From Bacteroidota bacterium (GTDB lineage: Bacteria > Bacteroidota > Ignavibacteria > Kapaibacteriales > UBA2268): a stretch of 60,012 nt of DNA. The notes under the pieces were generated by a model. That model made no database searches and was not told the DNA's origin. It was given only the letters and a program-made list of their open reading frames with translations. Shown piece after piece: positions 8,434 through 17,201 of the stretch. Location of the stretch: assembly GCA_022707965.1 (NCBI GenBank), contig JAKIZO010000009.1, positions 1 to 60,012 of the forward strand. The letters are read 5' to 3'. The translations under genes and the position numbers were made by a program. Every line of letters begins with the position of its first letter. Positions within the stretch are counted from its first letter, which is position 1.

Positions 8434-9813
8434 ATGCAAAACATCATCATTCTTCCCGAGCTTAAAGAACTTATCGAAGCTAAGGAATTCGATGTAATTA
8501 AAGAAATTTTCTACGATTCTCACTCCGCTGAAATTGCCGAACAAATTTCCGCCCTCGAACCCGAAGAAGCCTGGCAAATAATTGAACTATTCGACAAGCA
8601 CCGCCGTGCCGAAATTTTCAGCTTTTTAGACCTTCAAATGCAGGTCGATATCGCCGAAATTATCGAACGCAACAAACTTGTCGACCTGCTCACAGAAATG
8701 TCCTCGGACGACCGTGTCGACCTATTCAAGCGCTTCCCCGAAGAAAAGCAGGAGCTTATCCTTCCACTGCTCGCACAAGCCGAACGCGAGGATATTCGCC
8801 GTCTTGCGGAATACCCCGAAGGTAGCGCCGGCTCGGTTATGACCTCGGAATACGTTGCTATCCCTGATAATATCACAGTCGATGAAGCTATCCGTAGAAT
8901 TCGATTAGAAGCTTCTCAAAAGGAAACTATATTCTATATATATGTTATAAATGAAAAGCGACAGCTTATTGGATTTGTCTCTCTTACTGATTTGATAATG
9001 GCTCACCCATCCACCCGTATTAAAGACATTATGAAAAAAGACGTTATCTACGTTACAATCGACGAAGACCAAGAAAAAGTTGCTCGCAAAATCCAGAAAT
9101 ACGACTTAATCGCTATACCTGTTGTCAATGGCAACAATGTGTTGGTCGGTATCGTTACTCACGACGACGCTATCGACATCATCACGCAAGAACAAACAGA
9201 AGACCTTGAAAAGTTTATGGCTATCGCTGGTGCTCACGCTGCTGCCGCATACAGCAAAACCCCTGTTCTTACTCACTTCAAAAATCGTGCTGTGTGGGTT
9301 GTTTCGCTGGCTGCAATCGGATTGGTATCCGGAATGATTATTCATTCGTTCGAAAACACTCTGATGAACCTTATGATTCTGGCGCTTTATATGCCAATGG
9401 TTGCCGATACCGGCGGCAATGTCGGCAGTCAGTCTGCTACCGTTGTTTTGCGTGCTTTAGCTTTGGGCGAAGTTACCTTCCGTGATTTTTTCAAGGTTAT
9501 CTGGAAAGAATTTAGAATTTCTCTGTTGCTTGCTTTAGCTCTGGGCTTCCTATCCTGGATAAAGGTTGTATTACTTTCATCCAACTCAGAAATGCCGTTG
9601 AATTTTTCTTTGCAGCAGGTAGGTTTTGTTATTGCAATAGCTTTGTCTTTGCAGGTGGTTACAGCTACTTTAATTGGTGCTACTCTGCCGCTTATCGCAA
9701 CAAAATTCAAGCTCGACCCCGCCGTTGTTGCAAGCCCGGCGCTTACCACTATCGTTGATATTACAGGACTTCTGATTTACTTCACTACTGCTAAATTACT
9801 GTTGGGTATTTAG
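8434..9813 (+). CDS. mgtE: MgtE-family magnesium transporter
   Basis: The start is set at ATG 8434, which has GGAGGT three bases upstream, giving 459 residues, the usual size. The order is the N-terminal helical MgtE_N domain (about 1-130), two CBS domains (about 135-255, GYPEGSAG-like SAGSVMTSEY then a second MKKDVIYV), a connecting helix, and five transmembrane helices (about 285-459). The signature MPMVADTGGNVGSQS of the pore and the DPAVVASPALTTIVD helix are both intact. The family imports Mg2+ (and Co2+), with the cytoplasmic domains closing the channel at high Mg2+. It is monocistronic, divergent from the giant secreted gene, and has an unusually long structured leader that suggests RNA-level control. 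Confidence 0.96.
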   Translation: MQNIIILPELKELIEAKEFDVIKEIFYDSHSAEIAEQISALEPEEAWQIIELFDKHRRAEIFSFLDLQMQVDIAEIIERNKLVDLLTEMSSDDRVDLFKRFPEEKQELILPLLAQAEREDIRRLAEYPEGSAGSVMTSEYVAIPDNITVDEAIRRIRLEASQKETIFYIYVINEKRQLIGFVSLTDLIMAHPSTRIKDIMKKDVIYVTIDEDQEKVARKIQKYDLIAIPVVNGNNVLVGIVTHDDAIDIITQEQTEDLEKFMAIAGAHAAAAYSKTPVLTHFKNRAVWVVSLAAIGLVSGMIIHSFENTLMNLMILALYMPMVADTGGNVGSQSATVVLRALALGEVTFRDFFKVIWKEFRISLLLALALGFLSWIKVVLLSSNSEMPLNFSLQQVGFVIAIALSLQVVTATLIGATLPLIATKFKLDPAVVASPALTTIVDITGLLIYFTTAKLLLGI

Positions 9814-9857
9814 AGCACGAGCAGTGAAAATAAATAGCATAACCTTCGGAATACAAA

Positions 9858-9985
9858 AACCTTCCGAAGGTTTCAAACCTTCGGAAGGTTATGGCGATTT
9901 ATCGATAAGCACATTCCACAGACAGGAATGTCTATGCTACCGCCAATAATAAAACCTTCGGAAGGTTCCTAACCTTCCGAAGGTT
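9858..9985. repeat. Intergenic palindromic repeat cluster (B-A-B) at the mgtE / lipoprotein convergent junction
   Basis: Family B pairs sit at 9858-9890 and 9953-9985, each made of AACCTTCCGAAGGTT and AACCTTCGGAAGGTT that can fold into a 15-bp stem. A family A element (CACAGACAGGAATGTCTATG then CTACC) lies between them at 9917-9941. The cluster fills the space between two convergent 3' ends. Confidence 0.9.
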
Positions 9986-10042
9986 CCGAACGGGCAATTT
10001 TCAGCCCCATAACGTATATATCACCTAATAAATTTCGCTTTG

Positions 10043-10717
10043 TTATCTTGCCGCTAAAACTTCTTTTTTGCTGCCATCAGTAAATTCAATGCTGAGCGGC
10101 GACCAAATTGCTCTCAAATTCTTCGAGTTGCGGAAAATTTCGTCTCTCTGGTTTGTCTTATCGTGAATGAATGGCATAGCAAAGCGCTGTGTTTCTCCAA
10201 CTTTTACCGGGCGGTCGCTTGCTATATTATATGCTTTTAGCAGTGTGTTGTCTGGTGTGTAGAAATCAAGTTCGCCTTTAATAACGCGTATTTCTTTATC
10301 CGAGAGATTTGTTACTTCGAAAATTATTACATTAAGTTGCTGACCGTCCTTTTCGAGTGGCTGATAGCCAACATACAAAAACTTGTGATTTATTGCTAAA
10401 TCAACACGCTTTGCAGTTGTTTCGCAGAATGTTTTCGATTGTTGCATCACATACTCTTTTTGCGACTTGATAATATCAAGCACAGTTTTTCCAACAACTG
10501 AATCCTTGTAAGTCCCAAGTCGAACAAGCCCATTTGCGAATAATTCCACTTCTTCTTTTGTCAGAGCAGGTTCAGCTTTGACCTTTGCCGCAATTTCAGG
10601 TAAATTGTGCAGTGTGATTACCTCGCTCATTACATTTGCATTAGAAAATTCCTGCTTGGTGCAAGCACTCAACACAACACCAAAAATCGCCATTAATAAT
10701 AACACTTTTTTAAACAT
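10043..10717 (-). CDS. Predicted lipoprotein of unknown function
   Basis: This encodes 224 residues. The N-terminus MFKKVLLLMAIFGVVLSACT is a lipoprotein signal peptide with lipobox LSAC, so Cys19 should be lipidated. The mature part has an N-terminal helical segment and a C-terminal beta-rich domain (residues about 105-220; LNVIIFEVTNLSDKEIRVIKG) that resembles immunoglobulin-like domains found in small lipoproteins. No catalytic motif is visible. It stands alone, downstream of comF on the same strand, with a separate upstream region. Confidence 0.75.
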   Translation of the reverse strand: MFKKVLLLMAIFGVVLSACTKQEFSNANVMSEVITLHNLPEIAAKVKAEPALTKEEVELFANGLVRLGTYKDSVVGKTVLDIIKSQKEYVMQQSKTFCETTAKRVDLAINHKFLYVGYQPLEKDGQQLNVIIFEVTNLSDKEIRVIKGELDFYTPDNTLLKAYNIASDRPVKVGETQRFAMPFIHDKTNQRDEIFRNSKNLRAIWSPLSIEFTDGSKKEVLAAR

Positions 10718-10804
10718 ATAAACTCCAATTATTATATTATTACAAAATGCTCTTTTTACAGAAAACTAATTTAGGAAATAATTTTAACCTAAAGAAAACG
10801 TATT

Positions 10805-11524
10805 TTACGCTCTCATTAGCGTGGCAACATCTATACGCCGCGCACCTGCTTCAAGAAACGCACCTGCAAGCGAATTTACAGTCGAACCCGTCGTAAGCAC
10901 ATCATCAATTATCAGTATAGTTTTATTTTTTACTTTTTCCTGTTGAACAATTTCGAATATGTCTTTCACGTTGAAAATTCTATCGCGGGCACTTAATTTT
11001 GTTTGCGAAGTAGTATATTCTTTTCGTCGGGCTAACTCCAATTCAAGGCAGCTTCCGAGCACTTCGGCTACTGCTTTTGCAATATAGACAGATTGATTAT
11101 AGCCGCGCTCGCGTTTCTTTGCAGAATGTATCGCCACAGGCACAACATAATCGTATTTGACGTCGGAATTTTGCTTTACTGTCTCCCCAAGCATTTCACC
11201 AAACTTCTGCCCAATGTCTTTAACTCCTTTATATTTCAAAGCATAGATTAATTTATTGAATGGAAATTTCTCAGTCGACGAAAACAAGCAATAAACATTG
11301 ATAAAATTGAGATTGTCGAACCCGTGCAGCTCTGCAAGTTTGTTTATCGTTTGCTCGCTACTTTCGGGAATTGGAATAGACGTCCTGCACCGCAAGCAAA
11401 CATACTTCCAGGTGTCTCCCTCAATTTTCTCACCGCACACGATACAGTGCTCGGGAAATAATAATTTATCGCCCAATGGAATTATTTTTGACAACGCTCT
11501 GCGAATTTTATTAAGTATTTTCAT
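10805..11524 (-). CDS. comF: ComF family phosphoribosyltransferase-like protein
   Basis: This encodes 239 residues, the usual length. The N-terminal zinc-ribbon has two Cys pairs (CIVCGE and CLRCR, about 27-46). The middle motif YDYVVPVAIHSAKKRERGYNQ and the PRPP-binding loop TILIIDDVLTTGSTV (about 204-218) are characteristic of the ComF/GntX family, which is needed for DNA uptake during natural transformation in several bacteria and may act with the helicase PriA. No other competence gene is adjacent. It follows ridA on the same strand at a distance of about 95 bp. Confidence 0.9.
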   Translation of the reverse strand: MKILNKIRRALSKIIPLGDKLLFPEHCIVCGEKIEGDTWKYVCLRCRTSIPIPESSEQTINKLAELHGFDNLNFINVYCLFSSTEKFPFNKLIYALKYKGVKDIGQKFGEMLGETVKQNSDVKYDYVVPVAIHSAKKRERGYNQSVYIAKAVAEVLGSCLELELARRKEYTTSQTKLSARDRIFNVKDIFEIVQQEKVKNKTILIIDDVLTTGSTVNSLAGAFLEAGARRIDVATLMRA

Positions 11525-11563
11525 AATTCTTAGAGGAAATCCTGAACGGAATATACTTTTTGA

Positions 11564-11605
11564 AGAGAGGTTCGCCTACTTAAAAATTATTCGGGGAACC
11601 TCTCT
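11564..11605. repeat. Inverted repeat between ridA and comF
   Basis: AGAGAGGTTC (11564-11573) and GAACCTCTCT (11596-11605) form a perfect 10-bp stem with a 22-nt loop. No T-tract follows on either strand, so it is not an obvious terminator. It may be an mRNA processing or stability element, or a degenerate dispersed repeat. Confidence 0.45.
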
Positions 11606-11619
11606 ACAAAAGGACAAAA

Positions 11620-11997
11620 TTAAAATACGGCAATCGCTTCAATTTCTATCAAAACATCTTTTGGCAAACGAGCTACCTGAAAAGCCGCACGAGCTGGCTT
11701 GCTTTCGCCAAAATATTCGTTGTAAATTTCGTTCATAACTGCGAAATCGTTCATATCTTTGAGCAAAACTGTCGTTTTCACAACGTTATCAACTGTAAGC
11801 CCTGCCTCTTTCAGAATTGCAATAATGTTTTTGATAGCCTGGTGAGTTTGAGTTTTAATATCTTCGCCTGCCAAATTGCCTTCCGCAGTGAATGGAATTT
11901 GACCTGAGATGAACAAAAATTTCCCTTCTGCTTTGATTGCTTGCGAATAAGGACCAATTGGTGCAGGTGCTTCTTTCGAAAATACAACTTCTTTCAT
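11620..11997 (-). CDS. ridA: RidA family enamine/imine deaminase
   Basis: This encodes 125 residues, canonical for the family. It has the N-terminal [11 protein letters not shown] motif, the central SGQIP, and the C-terminal signature [21 protein letters not shown] carrying the substrate-binding Arg and the conserved Glu. RidA hydrolyses reactive 2-aminoacrylate and related enamines released by PLP enzymes such as threonine and serine dehydratases. It lies downstream of the ROK kinase gene on the same strand with a short gap. Confidence 0.95.
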   Translation of the reverse strand: MKEVVFSKEAPAPIGPYSQAIKAEGKFLFISGQIPFTAEGNLAGEDIKTQTHQAIKNIIAILKEAGLTVDNVVKTTVLLKDMNDFAVMNEIYNEYFGESKPARAAFQVARLPKDVLIEIEAIAVF

Positions 11998-12028
11998 TTT
12001 AACCTCATTATTTATATATTAGAAAATA

Positions 12029-12967
12029 TTAAAATTCTTGCTCAATTAAAGTTTTTCCCAGCAACGAAGCGCCACGCACACCGGTATCGCTCAAATGGCG
12101 CGCAGTTCGCAACTGGAAATGCTCCGCCAGCGGTGGAAGCAAGTGCGAACGGGCGACTTTTCTTGCGCTTTCGAATATCATTTCCCCGGCATTTGCAACA
12201 CCGCCGCCGACAATCACTGTGCTGATATCAAGCAAATTCATTGCGCTCGCGAGCCCATAACCTAACATTTCGCCTACTTTCCGGAGCACTTTTTTGCTTG
12301 ATGGGTCGCCCTGCAATGCATAGTTATATATATCGACTACGTCAAAATTTTCGTTTGCATTCAATTTTGAGCTTGCGTCCTTCGAAGCTTCTTGTTTTGC
12401 AATCGAGAGAATTGAATTTTTCCCGACGAACGCTTCGAGAGTGCCTTGCTGAAACTTAAATTGCGACTTGTTTCGGCAATTGTAATCAATTATCGTATGA
12501 CCAATTTCGCCCGCACCACTGCTTTCGCCACGGAATAATTCTCCGCGGTAGATTATCGCACCGCCAACGCCTGTTCCAAGTGTAACGTAGATGAACGAAT
12601 GGCAGTCCCTGCCCGCACCTTCAATCATTTCGGCAAGCGCAGCGGCGTTTGCGTCGTTTTCCACTGCAATTGGTGCATCGCAGTAATTTCGCAAAAATTT
12701 GAGCAGAGGTATATTCTTCCATCCCGGCAAATTCGGTGAAACAAGCACATTGCCCATTGTATCGACCACGCCGGGCACACCAACACCAACTGCTTTTATT
12801 TGTGGATATTCCTCGAAATATGTTCTAACTAACGTTCTCAATTTCGTCAATACAGAGGCAACCCCCTGATTTGCTTCCGTCGGAATAGCCCTGCGAGCAA
12901 TAAGACCGTCGCCATCTAAAATAGCCGACTTTATGCTTGTTCCGCCAATATCCACACCAAGATACAT
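12029..12967 (-). CDS. ROK family sugar kinase
   Basis: This encodes 312 residues. The N-terminal phosphate motif is LGVDIGGTSIKSA. The catalytic region has ENDANAAALAE (about 109-119) and TLGTGVGGAI (about 129-138), followed by GEIGHTIID. The usual ROK zinc cluster (CxCGxxGC after the GH motif) is mostly missing here: only one Cys (YNCRNK) remains before GTLEAF. Substrate is likely glucose or another hexose, but this cannot be read from sequence. The start overlaps the stop of the FtsB-like gene by one base (TAATG), indicating translational coupling. Confidence 0.88.
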   Translation of the reverse strand: MYLGVDIGGTSIKSAILDGDGLIARRAIPTEANQGVASVLTKLRTLVRTYFEEYPQIKAVGVGVPGVVDTMGNVLVSPNLPGWKNIPLLKFLRNYCDAPIAVENDANAAALAEMIEGAGRDCHSFIYVTLGTGVGGAIIYRGELFRGESSGAGEIGHTIIDYNCRNKSQFKFQQGTLEAFVGKNSILSIAKQEASKDASSKLNANENFDVVDIYNYALQGDPSSKKVLRKVGEMLGYGLASAMNLLDISTVIVGGGVANAGEMIFESARKVARSHLLPPLAEHFQLRTARHLSDTGVRGASLLGKTLIEQEF

Positions 12968-13278
12968 TATTTATTCTCTCTTTCGATAATAATCACTTCT
13001 TCGTTCGGTTTGGTCATTCCATATTTTTCGCGAGCAATTCGCTCAATTTCTGTTGTATCGTAAAGCAACTTTTTAATTCTTGTATTGAGCGAATCTTTTC
13101 GCTTCATTTCATTTTCGATTTTTTCATTGATTGTGCGTTTTTCCAATTCGAGCTGGAAACGCTTATATATGCCGGAATCAGAGAAAACAAAAAGCAGCAA
13201 CACCAAAAGCAAAACAAGCCAGAAAGTGTATTTTCGCTTTCTGGCGTTGCTTTTCGTTTGTTTTTCTTGTTCAGACAT
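12967..13278 (-). CDS. FtsB/DivIC-like septum formation protein
   Basis: This encodes 103 residues. A short basic cytoplasmic tail (1-16) is followed by one transmembrane helix (about 17-35, TFWLVLLLVLLLFVFSD) and a charged coiled coil (about 40-75), ending in a conserved YDTTEIERIAREKYGMTKPNEEVIII segment typical of FtsB/DivIC. Such proteins bridge early and late divisome components in the periplasm. It is placed between gcvPA (2-bp gap) and the ROK kinase (1-bp overlap), so the three genes probably form one transcript. Confidence 0.85.
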   Translation of the reverse strand: MSEQEKQTKSNARKRKYTFWLVLLLVLLLFVFSDSGIYKRFQLELEKRTINEKIENEMKRKDSLNTRIKKLLYDTTEIERIAREKYGMTKPNEEVIIIERENK

Positions 13279-13280
13279 TA

Positions 13281-14621
13281 TTATTTTGCAAATTTTTGCA
13301 AAAATCCGATAAATTTATTCATTTCGTCAATAGTCCGTTTTTCAGTTACGGCAACAAGCAAGCCCTGATTGCATTCAGGGAAACGGCTTGTATCGATACC
13401 GGGCATAATTGCAACTTTCGACGCTTCTTCTATGATTTGCGAAGCGGGCACAGGTGGAATAACCAGAAATTCATTGAAGAAAGGCTTATCGTTCAGCAGT
13501 TTGAAGCCTTTGATTTTCTTAATTTGTTCTGCTAAATAATGTGCTTTTTGCATTGATTGCTCGGCAACTTCTTTTATTCCTTGCTTGCCCATTGCTGCCA
13601 TATAAACAGTAGCAGCAAGCATAAACAAACCTTGATTTGAGCAAATATTCGAGGTTGCTTTTTCGCGTTTGATTTGCTGTTCGCGAGTTTGAAGAGTAAG
13701 CACAAATCCGCGTTTGCCTTCCAAATCTTCCGTTACGCCTGCAATTCTACCGGGCATTTTGCGGATAAATTCATTTTTGCAAGCGAAAATCCCAAGATAC
13801 GGTCCTCCAAAACTCAATGGAATACCAAGCGGTTGCCCTTCGCCGACGACAATATCTGCATTGTATTCGCCAGGGGCAGCAAGCACACCCAAAGAAATTG
13901 GATTTATCACAGTTATGAATAATGCTTTCTTTTCGTGTGCAATTTTTTCGATTTCGAAGACATCTTCCAGGTTACCATAAGCGTTTGGTTGCTGGACAAT
14001 CACAGCAGAAGTTTTGTCGCTAACAAGCGAGCGAAGACGTTCGAGGTCGCAAGTGCCGTCGTCTAATTTTGCCTGGTGGAAAGTGAAGTTCTTGCCTGCG
14101 GTAATTGTATCGACAACACGCCTGTAATTTGGGTTGACGGTGCCAGCGTAAACAAATTCAGTTTTGCGGTTGTGAGCGTTTGCCATCATACAAGCTTCGG
14201 CAAGAGCAGTAGAGCCATCATACATTGATGCATTCGCAACGTCCATTCCCGTAAGAGCGCAAATCATCGACTGATATTCATACATTGCTTGGAGTGTTCC
14301 TTGCGAGACTTCTGCCTGGTATGGTGTGTAGGCAGTTTTGAATTCGGGGCGCTCAATCACCGCACCGACGATGGACGGAATGAAATGGTCGTAGCTACCA
14401 CCACCCATAAAACAGGTGTGAGATGAAGTCGTAACGTTTTGATTAGCCAGTTCGCCCATCATTTTTACAACTTCGTATTCGGACATTGCCGTAGGAAGAT
14501 TGAGTTCTTTATTTAATCTAATTTCTTCTGGAATTGCTGCAATAAGTTCGTCAAAATTCTTTACACCAATACGTTCGAGCATTTCTTGACGCTCTTTATC
14601 AGTATTAGGAATGAAAGGCAT
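13281..14621 (-). CDS. gcvPA: Glycine dehydrogenase (decarboxylating) subunit 1
   Basis: This encodes 446 residues, the length of the N-terminal subunit of the split P-protein. It opens with FIPNTDKERQEMLERIGV, and contains SYDHFIPSIVG, TPYQAEVSQGTLQAMYEYQ and QPNAYGNLEDV, all family hallmarks. The P-protein decarboxylates glycine and passes the aminomethyl group to lipoylated GcvH. The PLP-lysine is on subunit 2 (gcvPB), which is not in this window. No glycine riboswitch is visible in the 116 bp upstream. It heads an apparent operon with the FtsB-like and ROK genes. Confidence 0.96.
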   Translation of the reverse strand: MPFIPNTDKERQEMLERIGVKNFDELIAAIPEEIRLNKELNLPTAMSEYEVVKMMGELANQNVTTSSHTCFMGGGSYDHFIPSIVGAVIERPEFKTAYTPYQAEVSQGTLQAMYEYQSMICALTGMDVANASMYDGSTALAEACMMANAHNRKTEFVYAGTVNPNYRRVVDTITAGKNFTFHQAKLDDGTCDLERLRSLVSDKTSAVIVQQPNAYGNLEDVFEIEKIAHEKKALFITVINPISLGVLAAPGEYNADIVVGEGQPLGIPLSFGGPYLGIFACKNEFIRKMPGRIAGVTEDLEGKRGFVLTLQTREQQIKREKATSNICSNQGLFMLAATVYMAAMGKQGIKEVAEQSMQKAHYLAEQIKKIKGFKLLNDKPFFNEFLVIPPVPASQIIEEASKVAIMPGIDTSRFPECNQGLLVAVTEKRTIDEMNKFIGFLQKFAK

Positions 14622-14737
14622 AATTTAACTCCAAATAATAATTATGTTTATACAAAACACAAAATTAGTTTAATTAATTGAGTTTTCAAAAAAATATTAC
14701 GAATGAAATTGGAAGAATAGGGGAATAGTTAAGTTCT

Positions 14738-15586
14738 TTAATAAATTATATCTTGAAATATTAGGTTATTGTCCTCAATTTCGTATTCAACAAATTTTAT
14801 CGGCATACATCGATTATTCTTATTGTTAAAGAACTTGAAACTATCTATTATTTGGGTGTAATTTTCTGTTGTCTTGCTTGCAATTTTTTTGGAAATCAAA
14901 ACAGGTTGAATGTCGCTTATTCTGTTAGGAATGTAATACTGCTCTAACCAATCAACATATCTTTGGATTTGAATGATAATATCAGGGCTTGCTTCAACTG
15001 CTTTCAGTTCAATTGGCATAACAATTCTTCGATTATCAGAAGCCAACGACAACATAACATCCATTTTTTGCATACCGACACCGCAAGCAACCTCGTTGCC
15101 TAACCATTCTATTGTTAGACCATTGAGCAAACTATTATCCAAACTCGCATTTTTTCCTGTTCCAATATTTTGAATTATATAAGCCTGCAAATGTGCTTCA
15201 AATGCTTTCTTGTTTTTACATTTTTCGATAAGCCTTGGTAGAATATTTATCACCTCTCTCCTACCTGTATAATTATATGAAACGCCATTATTTAACGTTA
15301 TTTTTTGTGCTTGAACATCAAAAGAAAATTTATGCCCTGAAAGAAATTGGCGTTGGTTTTTATCGCGAAGCAATTTCAAAAGCCTTTCACTCTCATAAAT
15401 TGTAATCATTGTATTGCCACGATTGCCTTTGAGCTTCCAATAAATTAAACTCCACAACATTTGATTAGGTGAGCTGATATACTTTATCTCGTCCAAAGCT
15501 TCCCATTCCGTAACTCCTTCTGCATACACTTCGTATGGTTCAAGTAGTGTTCTAAATGTTAGAGACTTTTTAAGAAGATTTTTCAA
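14738..15586 (-). CDS. PD-(D/E)XK nuclease, probable 3' part of a frameshifted restriction endonuclease
   Basis: This frame encodes 282 residues from a TTG codon and has no ATG start. A nuclease core is visible around residues 165-220: KMDVMLSL supplies the Asp, RIVMPIELKAVEA supplies the ExK, and DIIIQIQRYVDWL follows as the helical QxxxY motif. The N-terminal part (SLTFRTLLEPYEVYAEG then VTEWEALDEI) reads as the end of the EVE-like domain encoded just upstream in another frame. Reading this frame back past the TTG gives YDESQFLKN, continuing that domain. One lost base near 15604 explains the split. Partner of the adjacent methyltransferase; probably a Type II enzyme. Whether any active product is made is unclear. 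Confidence 0.65.
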   Translation of the reverse strand: MKNLLKKSLTFRTLLEPYEVYAEGVTEWEALDEIKYISSPNQMLWSLIYWKLKGNRGNTMITIYESERLLKLLRDKNQRQFLSGHKFSFDVQAQKITLNNGVSYNYTGRREVINILPRLIEKCKNKKAFEAHLQAYIIQNIGTGKNASLDNSLLNGLTIEWLGNEVACGVGMQKMDVMLSLASDNRRIVMPIELKAVEASPDIIIQIQRYVDWLEQYYIPNRISDIQPVLISKKIASKTTENYTQIIDSFKFFNNKNNRCMPIKFVEYEIEDNNLIFQDIIY

Positions 15587-15897
15587 AAATTGACTTTCAT
15601 CATATTATCTAAAAAAGAAAAATCTTCTTTTGCTTTAAAAATACCATAAAACTTACCTTCCCGCACATTTTCCGTGAAATTTTGTTGCAAGTAAAAAATT
15701 ATAAAATCACCTTTTCTTATTCTTTGCGCGTCAGCAATCATTCCAACTAAATTATTCTCAGTTGTATGGTTTAGCTTGGTGGTTGGTTTATTGTTGAAAT
15801 CTATATAACTATCTTTTGCACCCGTGCCCGCGAAAAGATACTCTAAATGATATTTGAATGTATTTGTATCAACTATAAAAACGTGCGTGGTGCTCAT
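15583..15897 (-). CDS. EVE/PUA-like domain, probable 5' part of the frameshifted restriction endonuclease
   Basis: This encodes 104 residues from an ATG at 15897 that overlaps the methyltransferase stop (ATGA). The order of elements (HVFIVDTNTFKYHLEYLF, then QRIRKGDFIIFYLQ, then EGKFYGIFKAKEDF) fits an EVE/PUA-like fold, a domain often used to sense modified bases. The frame ends soon after GIFKAKEDFSFLDN at a TGA, before the domain is complete. In the next frame the sequence continues sensibly into the nuclease. I infer that both are one gene with a single-base deletion. Confidence 0.6.
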   Translation of the reverse strand: MSTTHVFIVDTNTFKYHLEYLFAGTGAKDSYIDFNNKPTTKLNHTTENNLVGMIADAQRIRKGDFIIFYLQQNFTENVREGKFYGIFKAKEDFSFLDNMMKVNF

Positions 15898-17039
15898 TTT
15901 TTTACCTTTTTAAATAAGAAAATGTATTCGTGTTTGAAAATATAAAACCCACCGACTAATGCTCTGTATCTCCATAATTCCTTTTGGTTCATTTTCCCTT
16001 TAGTTTCCTCAAAATTTTTGATAATTGTGGATTTCAAAACATAGCCTCGCTTCAATATTTCATTCATAGTAAAAAAAGCCAGCGGTATCCACTCGCCTTG
16101 CGAGTATTTATCCCCGATGACAACTGCAAAGTATCTTCCATTATCCAATACTTCACAAGCGTTATCGACTACCTTCCCAAATAAATTCAAAAATTCTTGA
16201 ACACTTCTTGCATTAGATAAATCTCTTTTGTTTTCGCTAAACTTAATAATATCCCAATACGGCGGGTGCAAAATTAAAAATTGAACTGATTTGATGTTTA
16301 GTTTTTCTAATTCGAGTTTTAAATTTAATTCCGTGCTGTCTGCGTTAATAATTTCTGTTCGAACGTTATAGATATTCTCTTCTGCTGAAATGTTTTTATT
16401 AGCAATTTCAACAACTTCGGATTGCAACTCCACACCGACGCCGTTTCTGCCTAATCTTTTGCATTCAATTAGTGTTGTTCCGCTTCCTAAGAATGGGTCA
16501 AGCACCCATTCACCTTGTTTGGTGTATCGTCTCAAAAATTGATTTGGTATTTGCGGTATAAAATTTCCCCAATAACCTGCATTATGAGCACCTGACGAAT
16601 CTCTCTTATCTAAAATCCATAAACTATCTGTAATAATATCATCATACTCTTTCCATCGATTAAGATTAATGTCGTTTATTTTGCTGGTTTTTACTTCTGT
16701 GAGACTTTTTTTCAGTCGAGAAATGTAATATTTTGCTCTTTCAAGCGTTTGAGCCTCAAAAATTTGTGTTAAATCCTCTATCAGCAATTCTTTTCTTACT
16801 TTCAGAGTATCCCCGTTGAGCGAAATATTGAGTATTCCAAAATTATCTTTTCGTGGTTCTTTTATGATTTCTAATATTTTTTGAATTTCCTGCTTTATGC
16901 TGTTTTTCTCGTCCAATTCTTCTATTATAGACAAAACTTCAATAAACTTACATTTGTTGATAATTGAATCTTTCTTCCAATCAATCTTATTATCATAATC
17001 GTCAATGAAACCAAACAGTGTATTATTATCGCTTTTCAT
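15894..17039 (-). CDS. DNA amino-methyltransferase (N4-cytosine/N6-adenine type)
   Basis: This encodes 381 residues. The SAM-binding motif I, WVLDPFLGSGTTLIECKRLG (about 196-215), is followed by the acidic VGVE loop. The catalytic motif IV is LILHPPYWDI (about 265), a HPPY variant of the usual (D/N/S)PPY that marks amino-group methylation. The preceding NAGYWGNFIPQIPNQFLRRY resembles the DNA-proximal region of such enzymes. The N-terminal about 120 residues are helical and unassigned. It is the first gene of a minus-strand cluster and overlaps the EVE/nuclease gene by 4 bp, so it is the modification half of a restriction-modification system. Confidence 0.88.
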   Translation of the reverse strand: MKSDNNTLFGFIDDYDNKIDWKKDSIINKCKFIEVLSIIEELDEKNSIKQEIQKILEIIKEPRKDNFGILNISLNGDTLKVRKELLIEDLTQIFEAQTLERAKYYISRLKKSLTEVKTSKINDINLNRWKEYDDIITDSLWILDKRDSSGAHNAGYWGNFIPQIPNQFLRRYTKQGEWVLDPFLGSGTTLIECKRLGRNGVGVELQSEVVEIANKNISAEENIYNVRTEIINADSTELNLKLELEKLNIKSVQFLILHPPYWDIIKFSENKRDLSNARSVQEFLNLFGKVVDNACEVLDNGRYFAVVIGDKYSQGEWIPLAFFTMNEILKRGYVLKSTIIKNFEETKGKMNQKELWRYRALVGGFYIFKHEYIFLFKKVKK

Positions 17040-17201
17040 TTCTTATGCCTATTAAAATGCAAATATGCTAACATAAATATCACTTATCTGCTGCGAAATT
17101 AATATTTCTCACGCCTAAACAACTTCGCTCAATCAATAAATCCAGATTAACCCTTCACTTCGTTTGTTCGAATGGAATAATCTCAGCAACCACCCTCTTC
17201 C

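Noticed and set aside
14622-14737. Glycine riboswitch before gcvPA
   Set aside because: The gap is only 116 bp, very AT-rich, with none of the conserved aptamer sequence.
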